From Microplitis mediator (Eukaryota > Arthropoda > Insecta > Hymenoptera > Braconidae): 64,000 bases of DNA. Numbering within the stretch: position 1 is the stretch's first letter; every line of letters begins with the position of its first letter. Under the pieces are notes generated by a model. It had not been told where the DNA came from. It ran no database searches and was given only the letters and a program-made list of their open reading frames with translations. Below, in pieces: positions 38,520-47,943 of this stretch. The stretch lies in the NCBI RefSeq assembly GCF_029852145.1, contig NC_079972.1:10600986-10664985 (forward strand), written 5' to 3'. The position numbers and the translations under genes are program-made.

Positions 38520-40729
38520 TGAATTTTTTCTCATCCCGAATCCCACGAACTGCATTCTGCTAAAACTTTTCTCCATAAATATACATTATTTAAATTATCG
38601 TATTTAAAATCGAAGTCACGTATTAATTATGAATAAATCCAAAGATAATTAAATATATAACTTACCTCGCTTCTGTTCCAATTAGTCAGTGTGAAAACAT
38701 GATATTCTATTGTTAGACGAGCACAATGAATGAGAGATGTTATATTGAAGCGCTATTTCAATTATTCTTTTCTCTCGCCGTTGTAATTAATTTATCAACG
38801 ATTCAACAGTACTATTATTACATACCTATAACTATACATCCTTAAATATACATGTATATGAAGGACAAAGGATAATGAACGGCAATGATGTCTGGATTGA
38901 TGTATTAAAAATAAATAAAAAATGTTTTAATTGAAACGATAACGTAAGTTATAAATTTATTCACATGATTTAAATAATCGAATTATAGCAAATGTACAAT
39001 GTGTAGTTTTTTTATAAGGGCAAATGTACGTACGTCGTACAAAAGTAAGAGGCTTACAATTTATTTATAATAATAATAATTATTTATTTATTTATTTATA
39101 TTTTATTTTTTAAACTTCTCCGGATGTACATTTATTATTCAATAATTCTTTTATGGCGAGTATATCTTACATCAGGCATAATTACATACATATTTACATA
39201 TCATACAACAACTTTTTTTAATCTCTCTGTCAGTCATATAAAATTACAAAACATTGCCTAGCTAATTTAACGCTCATATTTCCAGCACACTAACTTTATA
39301 TTTGTTAATTTTAATAATTACTTTTTTTTTAAACAAATTTCAAATCATTTTATACACATTTTTATATTTATATATATATATATATAACATATTTTATAGT
39401 AAATATTTACAGCTGTGCCACGTTGGAGTCGAATCGAGTCGCTAAATCCGTATAATTGTGACCATTTAATTAAGCATAATTTATTAATTAAGTAAATAAT
39501 TATTTATTTAAAGTTAATTTAAGTCTGTGGCGAGGTAGGCCATCGGTAAATTTACAACACAATAATAGTTTTATTGTTTTGTTTGTTTTATTCTCTCGAT
39601 ATTTAATTAGGACGGGCAAAATACTATTGTTTAAACAATGAACAATAAAAAAAAACAATTTTTAATCAGTACGTTAATGAGAATGTTGTTATTGAAATAA
39701 ATTAAAAAATATATATATTGTCTTTATGAGAACGTCAGTCAATAACTAAAATTTCATTATTATTATTTTTTTTTTTTCATGTTCTCTTTTATCTTTTTTT
39801 TATTCTGCATATCGTTAAATGCTTTTAATTCAGTTATTTACCGGCAATAATAATAATAGTGATTATATTAAAGAACAATAAAAATTTTTTTATGAGTGTA
39901 CATTATTTGTTTTCATTATAGGAACGTTTGTGCGAACTCGTAAAAAAATATAATCGCTTTCAAACGTCATCAAGTTTATCGCAAGATTATCGTGATAACA
40001 GATACAAAAATGATGAGTCAGTAGTTTTTTAAACAAAGAGCAGAAAAAAAATATATTAATCACGTTTTAGTTTTGTTACACTAATGAATGAATGAGTTTT
40101 TTTTTTTTTTTAAGTCTGCGCACATTGTTGGTTTAAAACAAACTTATTGTCCATACTCACTAAATTTAAAGAATAAAAATAGAAAAAAAACATATTAATT
40201 AAGATATATCACAAAAGATCTACACAGCGGAAGAAAGTATTACAGGGAACACAATTATTTAATTAAGAATCCTCAGAACTCACTGCAGCACTGTTTTTCA
40301 TAAATATAGTAATGTTGATTCTTTACTTTAACATGCCCATTATAATGAGCGCCTCTGACGTCAGGGAAAAGTGAAGACAATGCACCCTTTGACTAGACGT
40401 CGACGTAACAGCGAATGTATTTCAGGAAAGTTGCTCTCCTTTTGAATGTTGGACTAAATTCTTGATCGCCCGAGTTACATTTTAAACACGGTTGTCTGCA
40501 CGCCAAAGGTATATGCGGGATGCTTTCAAGTTCGCTCGTACACATCTACGTGACCAGCACACACCGCTACGTGTTTCCACAAGCCAATTTCCAACAACAG
40601 CCAACAACAACAGCGATGGCCCTTGGATTTTCCTGTAGTAGTGTATCAGAGTAAGCACCTTTGCCTCTTACAAGCTCGTGCGCTGTTTCTTGAGTGGGTT
40701 TTGCAAATAAAACCGTTCTTCTGTGAGAA
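38520..40729 (-). other. Region downstream of the Tollo-like stop codon
   Basis: No ORF and no clear MITE. The stretch next to the stop (about 40,240-40,729) is more GC-rich and complex than the rest and probably belongs to the Tollo 3' UTR. Poly(A) sites cannot be chosen because TTTATT is common across 39,000-40,000. Confidence 0.4.
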
Positions 40730-43700
40730 TTACACGAGATAGGCTTGTCCAGGTGGTGGATGCTGCTGTTGTCTCCAGGCATTTCGCTCGAGTGTCGAAT
40801 AATCGGAATCAATTGACGAGTAAATGTGTTCAGACAGTGGTCGTCTACTTTCATTGATTGCATCGACAGGTCCCTCTTGATACGCACGATTCATAGTCAG
40901 CCTCGGACTTGGATTAGCTGTTGTTGAGCTGCTCATTGAACTATCTCTATTAGCACTTCCGACCCCACCACTTTCACCCAGCCTTCCTTGATTATTTTGA
41001 CCGAGAACTGCGGCGCTTGAGTAAGCCGGTGGTGCTTGAAGTAACTCTGGTGCGTCCTTGAACAGCGGATGATGATGATGATGACCCGCTATGTGACCGT
41101 GAACTCTCAGTGTCGATGTTTCTTTTTCCGGCCGACCCTCAAGAGTGTATGTGTTGACATTTCTTCTGTACAGCGACGAGGATTTGTGCCTGAGTGCATC
41201 ACCAGGTGGCATAGCGAACCTCAGTCTTTCCCAGAATCGTTTTTCGCCCCACCTGAGCGTTGTCGCGGTACGCAGGTATGGCCTTAATTCGGGATCCGCT
41301 TCCGCCTCTGGTGCAACTGGGCCGGCTTGTACAACAACTAATTGACCTGGCCGTCCCCTCAGGGCCTCGTGTACTGCCGCACGAAATTCAAAACGCGACC
41401 ACTCGGTTTGTAAAAAATTTCTTGTCAGCACTATGATGACCCGTTTAGAAGCTTCGGCAGCCTCTAAAACAACAGGCGCAGCTGCCCTTAGGCACGGAAG
41501 ATCCCGATGATGAAGACACAGTCGTAGACCACTTGGTCCATGCTCAAGTTCAACTGCCAGCGAATGTAATACAAAGTCTTCGTCTTTAGGACTGTAACAA
41601 AAGTAACCGTCATAGAGACGTTCTTTGTCTTCAGATTGTGTTGACTTTGCCCAGAACCTTACACCGTAACGAGAGTAAGCCCACGTGCGCACTGGTTCAC
41701 GGAATATAAATGCCAAGACTGTAATTACCAGGAGTAATAATACTGCTGATAATGTAGCAGCTACCATTGGTAAGTAATCAGATACCATAATACTTTCAAT
41801 AACACCACCTTGTGCATAGTAATCCGAGCATGCTGTCTCATTAACATTGAGACGACGTCGGTATGCAGGACGAGCATCATTATTATAGCACCAAACGTCA
41901 CTTGCGTCAATAACTTTGTGAGCATTGTCAGAAACCCAAGAGGACAGCTCTTGCAGAAATTTACAGCGACATGACCAGGGATTGCCCCCGAGCGATAGAT
42001 CCACTAAACGGGTATTGAGAGTGACTTGCCAAACCGGAAACGTGACAAGACGGTTTCCATTGAGCCTCAGAATTTCCAATGATCTCAATGGCAATAGGGT
42101 GAGATTACCAATGAAACCTATCAAGTTGTTCTGCAGGTATAGCTCGCGCAGGTGTGCAAGATGCTCAAACTCAAATCCCTTAAGCTCGTGTATTTTATTG
42201 TCTTCGAGATGCAATATCTGCAAATTGTTTAATCCATTGAATGTACGGTTTTGTATTGACTCAATACCACTGGCGTTAACGTATAATACGCGCATATTTT
42301 TACGACCGATAAATACGTGATTTTGTAATTCTCTAAAATCATTACCGTCCAAATAAACTTCGGTAGCATCCATAGGTATACGACGAGGTATGTCTTGTGT
42401 ACCGAGACCCGAACAATCTACAACATTCGTATTCCACGTTTGATCATGATAACACTTACAGTCAGACGGGCATGTCATTTCACAATCACAAGCATCAAAA
42501 TCACAACAGTGACACAGAGCGAAACAGTGTGCCTCATAACGACATAAAAATTGTTCTGGTCTAGCTATTGATGCAGGCACTATTGCTGTACCACGAGGAC
42601 CCGATATGCGACACATTGCATTGTCTAAATCCATAACCCGCGGATGCTGTCGCAGCGCACTCATGTTATTGATAACAGGCAGCCAGTCCATCGAACAGTT
42701 ACAATTGAAAGGATTACCACCGATATAGAATTCCGGTAGAAATTTACCCTCAGGTACTGGTGTCAATCTCAATGCTGCCAATTCCATTGTTTCAATCATA
42801 TTGGCATACATATCGACTCTCGTTAAATTAACTTTGTCCGTAAACGTATTGGCATGTACATTTGTAATGTAATTATTATTTATGAACAATAATTCAACAC
42901 TGTCAGGCACAGATAGAGGCATTAATTCAGTAATACGGTTATGACTTGCATCCAAAGTACGTACTTTTAAATCACGTATTTGATAATAATTACCCAAACT
43001 CTCAATAAAATTACCATGTATATCTAACCACTTTAGATTACGGGGTATAAAGGCGTAATCGAACCACTCAATGTGATTTTCCGATAAATTAAGCAGAAGT
43101 AAACTTGCGATACTTGCAAATATACCGTTAATATCGGAAAGAAAATTTCCATCGAGGCGAATAGCTTCTAGACGTGTATTACGTTCAAATGCATCACGTT
43201 CAACGTGTTGCACTTTGTTTCTCGCCAAATTTAATATCTGCAAATTGGGCAAATCCCACAGCATCCCACGTGATAAATTACCGATTTCATTCCCAATTAG
43301 ACGTAATCCCGTGAGTTGGTTTAGATTTTTGAAGGATCCGTTGTGGAAATCTGTTATTTTGTTTTCACCCAAATCAAGTGTCTTCAAAAATGTTAAATCT
43401 CTCAGAGCTTCAGGTATCGCCGTTAATTGATTCCCACTCAAGTCAAGTTCTTTCAAATCAGAGCAGTTGCGAAATGCCAGTGGATCCATTGCTTTTATTT
43501 GATTTCCTGACAGTGTCAAACGATTTAATACAAACAGTCCATTGAGAAGTTGTGGTCCCAGTGAATGCAAATTGTTGTCGGATAATTCCAAAGTATGTAA
43601 ATTATAAAGTGGTAGAAATGCATTACTCTCAATGTGTGAAATAGAATTATTATGCAAATCAAGTATTTGAAGAAAAAATAAATCTTTGAACATCTTAGCG

Positions 43701-44731
43701 TCAATTCGTGTTAATGAATTGAACGAAAGATCAAGTACAATAAGTCTTATTAATCCTAAAAATGTCATTTCATCTACAGTGTCACTACCAAGACGATTAT
43801 CTGCCAAATTTAACACCAAAAGCTGTTCAAGGCGTGTGAATGTACCTCGAGGTAAATTACGTAATTCATTGTGCTGTAAATGAATTTCTCTTAGATCTCG
43901 TGTACTTGCAAACAGTGCTTCTGGCAGTGTATCAAGTGAATTGTAACTGACATTAAATACACGTAAGCTAGTAAGTCCAGTAAGTGCATCACTGGCTATC
44001 TCGCCAATTGAATTATGCTGCAAATAGAGTTCTTGTAATTGTCTCAGACCCGACAATGGGCTATCCTCGGGTAAATTCCTTATCTCGTTATGCGAGAGAT
44101 CGAGTGTGCGTATGTCTGCGTGACAATTGGCACGATTGGCACGTACGTCTGCCAGTCCAACCTCACTGATTTCACGGAATTGATTCCCGGTCAAATTGAG
44201 AATTTGGAGATTGTTAAGACCGCACAATACATTCCGAGGTAAAACCCTGAGATTGCTATCGACTATCTCAAGTGCTTGAAGTTCCCTAAGTCCAGCTAGG
44301 GCTTCTGGTACCAGTTCTAGTGTACGCCCAGCACTCCATTCGACGTTCAGTGTCCTCAGCGATAGACGTTTTAGTTCGTTCAACGGTTGAAACGCCGCTT
44401 CAGGAATACGTAATATTTTACAACTATCAATGCTAAGCTCGTGCAAACCGCTCAACCGGTTCCAGCTTTCCCCGCTAATTATACTCTCAAAGTGATGCAC
44501 ATTACTACAATCGAGACGTAATTTGAATGCACCCTCTAGTGGCGGAAATAGCGCAGCAACACCCGATGGATCCAGTGTTCTTACATTGCAGACCGCGGAT
44601 CTCGTGTCATTGCCGTCGGATGACCAGTGACATGATCCCAACACACCCTCCAGCGTTGTCGTTGCCAGTAACCACAACAAACTCACTATCATCACATACA
44701 TCCTCGGCATCCAGCTGCATCTCGGTGCCAT
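40730..44731 (-). CDS. Tollo: Toll-like receptor, Tollo/Toll-8 type (single exon, complete)
   Basis: Type I membrane receptor of the long (multi-cysteine-cluster) Toll class; family members act in epithelial patterning, neural glycosylation and immune modulation. Numbering from the ATG at 44731 gives 1,333 residues. A signal peptide (hydrophobic run about 11-31) is followed by a large LRR block to about 670, then an LRRCT with NPFNCNC near 675 and a cysteine-dense LRRNT (CPSDCKC near 757). A short second LRR block and a second LRRCT (NPWSCRC near 919) come next. One membrane helix lies at about 987-1010 and the TIR domain at about 1038-1175 (box 1 YDGYFCYS, box 2 RDLP, box 3 FWERLRF). A 158-residue tail carries a five-His run and QAPPAY. 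The TIR segment VLTRNFLQTEWSRFEFR and the tail resemble Drosophila Tollo more than Toll-6, Toll-7 or 18w (from memory). Length also fits Tollo. No frameshift or stop is seen. The reading frame runs 17 codons further upstream, but only from a TTG; the first ATG is at 44731, with A at -3 and G at +4. Confidence 0.9.
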   Translation of the reverse strand: MAPRCSWMPRMYVMIVSLLWLLATTTLEGVLGSCHWSSDGNDTRSAVCNVRTLDPSGVAALFPPLEGAFKLRLDCSNVHHFESIISGESWNRLSGLHELSIDSCKILRIPEAAFQPLNELKRLSLRTLNVEWSAGRTLELVPEALAGLRELQALEIVDSNLRVLPRNVLCGLNNLQILNLTGNQFREISEVGLADVRANRANCHADIRTLDLSHNEIRNLPEDSPLSGLRQLQELYLQHNSIGEIASDALTGLTSLRVFNVSYNSLDTLPEALFASTRDLREIHLQHNELRNLPRGTFTRLEQLLVLNLADNRLGSDTVDEMTFLGLIRLIVLDLSFNSLTRIDAKMFKDLFFLQILDLHNNSISHIESNAFLPLYNLHTLELSDNNLHSLGPQLLNGLFVLNRLTLSGNQIKAMDPLAFRNCSDLKELDLSGNQLTAIPEALRDLTFLKTLDLGENKITDFHNGSFKNLNQLTGLRLIGNEIGNLSRGMLWDLPNLQILNLARNKVQHVERDAFERNTRLEAIRLDGNFLSDINGIFASIASLLLLNLSENHIEWFDYAFIPRNLKWLDIHGNFIESLGNYYQIRDLKVRTLDASHNRITELMPLSVPDSVELLFINNNYITNVHANTFTDKVNLTRVDMYANMIETMELAALRLTPVPEGKFLPEFYIGGNPFNCNCSMDWLPVINNMSALRQHPRVMDLDNAMCRISGPRGTAIVPASIARPEQFLCRYEAHCFALCHCCDFDACDCEMTCPSDCKCYHDQTWNTNVVDCSGLGTQDIPRRIPMDATEVYLDGNDFRELQNHVFIGRKNMRVLYVNASGIESIQNRTFNGLNNLQILHLEDNKIHELKGFEFEHLAHLRELYLQNNLIGFIGNLTLLPLRSLEILRLNGNRLVTFPVWQVTLNTRLVDLSLGGNPWSCRCKFLQELSSWVSDNAHKVIDASDVWCYNNDARPAYRRRLNVNETACSDYYAQGGVIESIMVSDYLPMVAATLSAVLLLLVITVLAFIFREPVRTWAYSRYGVRFWAKSTQSEDKERLYDGYFCYSPKDEDFVLHSLAVELEHGPSGLRLCLHHRDLPCLRAAAPVVLEAAEASKRVIIVLTRNFLQTEWSRFEFRAAVHEALRGRPGQLVVVQAGPVAPEAEADPELRPYLRTATTLRWGEKRFWERLRFAMPPGDALRHKSSSLYRRNVNTYTLEGRPEKETSTLRVHGHIAGHHHHHPLFKDAPELLQAPPAYSSAAVLGQNNQGRLGESGGVGSANRDSSMSSSTTANPSPRLTMNRAYQEGPVDAINESRRPLSEHIYSSIDSDYSTLERNAWRQQQHPPPGQAYLV

Positions 44732-44788
44732 TATATTCAAATATCCGTCTTGGTTCCCGGATTTATCATAAATCGCCGGCAATATTTA
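44729..44788 (-). other. Start-codon region of the Tollo-like gene
   Basis: On the minus strand an in-frame TAA lies at 44788-44786, followed by ATA, a TTG at 44782 and then the first ATG at 44731. The next in-frame ATG (44710) is seven codons on and still precedes the hydrophobic signal core. I chose 44731 because it is the first ATG and its context is good. A start at 44710 would lose only seven residues. Confidence 0.75.
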
Positions 44789-45087
44789 AATATTGCATAA
44801 ACAACACCTTTTATCACATAAAAGTACACCCTGCCATTTTATAATACCCCTTTTCTCCAGTTTTTTCACTCACTTATTTAAATTTACTTTCACTATATCC
44901 CGGCAATATCGCTCTTAAAATTCAATTGCTTATTATTCAATTAAAAATAATAAATAAATAAATAATTTATTATTTAATTAACGCAACTACAAACACTACG
45001 TAACACTAATTATCGCTATTGATACCGTTTATTTTTCACATTAAATAAATAATAAAATTTAACTACCACCGACAACAGCATAATAGC

Positions 45088-45140
45088 AGTAATAGTACCG
45101 CAAGTAGTAGTAGTAGCAGTAGTAGTAGCAGTAACGACAG
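45088..45140. repeat. Interrupted AGT/AGC trinucleotide repeat
   Basis: Runs of AGT broken by AGC and ACG. If the Tollo promoter is near 45229, this lies in the 5' leader of its mRNA and reads ACT/GCT there. Confidence 0.7.
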
Positions 45141-45195
45141 TACTTGTTACATTAAATATTTATTAATAATACAGTATACGGACTGAGAGAACAAA

Positions 45196-45231
45196 CACGT
45201 ACGTTCCACCCGCACGGTCAACTCGCACTGA
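45196..45231 (-). promoter_or_regulatory. Possible Inr + DPE core promoter for the Tollo-like gene
   Basis: Minus strand: the initiator TCAGT places +1 at 45229. GTACGTG begins exactly at +28, one mismatch from the arthropod DPE consensus (A/G)G(A/T)CGTG, and G is at +24 as DPE promoters prefer. No TATA box was noticed. The site sits in a more GC-rich stretch about 500 bp upstream of the chosen ATG, which would give an unspliced leader. Motifs this short occur by chance, so this is only a candidate. Confidence 0.35.
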
Positions 45232-46530
45232 CTCGACGGTTGTTAGACTGGTTGGGTTGATCGCGAGGACGGTGGCATTTCAGGGGAACTTTTCTCCCAC
45301 CACAACCACCATCAATGGTCGAGATACTCGCGAGACTGCGCCACCATACGGGCAAACTCAGCCCGTGGAACGACGAAAACCTGGAACGTGGTGGGGAGAA
45401 AAACCTACCCCTGTCCCCGATCCCCTGGTCCCTGTCGCCTATACTGTACGAAATGACGTACTATTCACATACCTCAGTTCGCCTTCAAAAAAGGACAATA
45501 GTTTTTATGTATCTCCCTAGCCCTCTACTCCCTGTCCCCACCAGGATCACTAGCACCCCATACTGCCAGGTAAGCAACGAACAAAAAAATTATAAAAAGA
45601 GAAATTGCTCCTACAAGCCCACCGGTGACAGTCTCATGGGATTTTTACTGAATCTTTCCAAATGTATTTTCATCGATATTTTCATATACATACACATATA
45701 TATGTATTTTTATAAATCTATATATAAATTCACTGATGTCCTTTTTTCAGCCGATAAATCCATAAACCCATTTTAAGCTTAACTTAAGCTTATTGTATAC
45801 GAATTTATATATTTTTTTTAAAAGTATGTGTAAACTTTATGATGACTATATAACGATGATCAAATATATAAAAGTATGAATGCTATGCCGCTGCAGCGAA
45901 GCAATTAAAAGTTTTTTGTAAAAACACCACTCAATTAAGCGAATGGAAGGCAAGCATATTGATCAAACGAATCAATTTTTTACGCCAATGAAAGTATTCG
46001 CGGGGTCATGGATAATGTAATTAATTACGCCGTGTGTCATGGGCTTAAAAATAATTATAATATGTAATATTCATAAGTTATATGTGTTTATAAATGGTTC
46101 TCTATTAATTACCCATAATTAATGCGCAGTATTTACATATTTTTTATTATACTGTACTTTTAAATTCGAGTTATTCAAATATACGTAATAATTGACATAT
46201 TTTAATAATTGATTTCTCTTCTCAATTATGTTTAATTAATTTGTTGTTGTGTTTTTTCTTTATTCACTGAGTATTCGTTATATCGTCCGCGGATGGTAAA
46301 TTGAAATTTTTGGTTTTAAATATATATGTTTGGCAATAAATTTTGTTACATTACGAGTAAAAATATTTGATATCTGTAAAGATACTCAACGTATTATAAT
46401 TATTGTTTTTTTAATCATGTATAGATTGGTCATAAATTTTTTAGATTTAAAATAATTTGAAGCCAATCTAATCGAATCAAATCTAAACTAAATAACAACG
46501 AAATCGATTTTTTTTATGGAATATTATAAC
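45232..46530. other. Intergenic DNA between the two divergent genes
   Basis: 45,240-45,560 is unusually GC-rich for this window and includes a good plus-strand splice-donor match CCAG|GTAAGC at 45570. A 153-codon plus-strand frame (45315-45776) has no recognisable domain. The rest is AT-rich with nothing identified. Confidence 0.4.
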
Positions 46531-46537
46531 TAATAAA

Positions 46538-47290
46538 TGATACTGAAATTAGCCGGCGGATAATTTTTGTATTTTTTTTAAAAACTATAAATTTAAAAAA
46601 AAAATATTTTTAAAAATTGCACCGATAGTTTTTCCAATATTATACATGTGCATATTTTTAGTTTTTTTTTTTTTTTTTTAATTGAATTCTTGAAAAAAAA
46701 ATCGAAAATTTTTAATTGTCTGCTAACTTCAGGATCATACTAACGAATTTTTTGGAAAATCAATAATAATATTAAGTAATGAATGAGACTTTTATTGAAA
46801 TTAACGAAATCACATTTCGACTCATTTTCATAATTTTTAAATTTGAAACTAATTTCGATATTTGGTATTATTCTAATCCGTACGGAAATAATAGAAAACC
46901 AAAAATATTTCTGATACTGAAATTAACGTGATACTGAAATTAGCCGACGACTAATAATTTTTGGATTTTTTAAAAAACGATAAATTATGAAAAAAAAAAT
47001 TTTTTTTTTTAATTGCACTTGTAGTCTATGAAATTTTCTACATGTACATTTTTTTAGTTTTTTTTTTTTGTTCAAAATAAAATCCAAAAATTTTTAATTG
47101 TCTGCTAACTTCAGGATCGTTAATTAACCGATGTCTAATAATTTTTTTATTTTTTACGAACGATAAATTTATAAAACAAAAATATTTCTCAAAATTGCAC
47201 TTGTAGTTTTTTAAATTTTCCACATGTGCATATTTTTAATTTTTTTTTTATTCAAATTTAATTGTTGTAAAAAATTCCGAAAATTGTTAT
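46538..47290 (+). mobile_element. Tandem cluster of MITE family I
   Basis: Two good copies (46538-46737 and 46929-47118) and a degenerate third (about 47115-47290), all in the same orientation. Each good copy starts TGATACTGAAATTAGCCG and ends CTGCTAACTTCAGGATC. The second and third share their junction. Confidence 0.75.
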
Positions 47291-47943
47291 AAAAAAATGA
47301 CCGGCTTGAAATTAATCGATCAATTATCAAAATATTATTATTATCGTTATTGCTGTAGTTATCATTATTATAAAAATTTTTTAAATAATTCAGTGAAAAA
47401 CTTGTTATCTATATTGAAGTATTAAATATTTAAAAAAATATATATTAAGTAATACAATCGATTATTGTGTTACTGAAAAATTTAATTGATATCGAATATT
47501 GATTATCTATAAATAATTTACTATCATACTGAACTATCGGAAGAATAATTTAGTCATTATCTATTCTTGTGATGAAATTTAAAAATTCAATACTTCGATA
47601 AATTCAGTTTTCTCGACAGTGGAGTTCAATTATCGGTATCAGTAATAATTACATACAAAGCATGTAATGAAATTAAATTCGAGGATTTTCTAACATTAAA
47701 GTCCGAAAAAATACCACAATAATTCTGAAATGAAAATCAATACAACTTATACCCTCTGTTGTTCGATTCTCGAACTTGAAGCTGGCACAGCGGATGGTAA
47801 TCGAGAGTTCTATTTCCAATAGTAATCGATAGTCATTTTATTCCAATAGCTAATATATTGACATCTTATAAAAATATCATTATCTGAATAAGATAACCTT
47901 TTATTTTTGTTTATTAAATAATCTTGATATTGCGAATTTTGAG

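Noticed and set aside
40567..40887. Minus-strand frame of 106 codons overlapping the 3' end of the Tollo-like gene
   Set aside because: It is in a different frame from the receptor, has no domain and runs into the 3' flank; a shadow of the real gene.
41925..42320. Plus-strand frame of 131 codons antisense to Tollo LRRs
   Set aside because: Antisense shadow: the LRR codon pattern keeps the opposite strand open. No recognisable protein.
44732..44782. 17-codon N-terminal extension of the Tollo-like ORF
   Set aside because: It begins at TTG and has no ATG; the first ATG after an in-frame stop is 44731.
45315..45776. Plus-strand ATG frame of 153 codons upstream of Tollo
   Set aside because: Composition changes halfway from GC-rich to AT-rich, no domain or signal is seen, and it crosses a strong splice-donor match. 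Probably chance.
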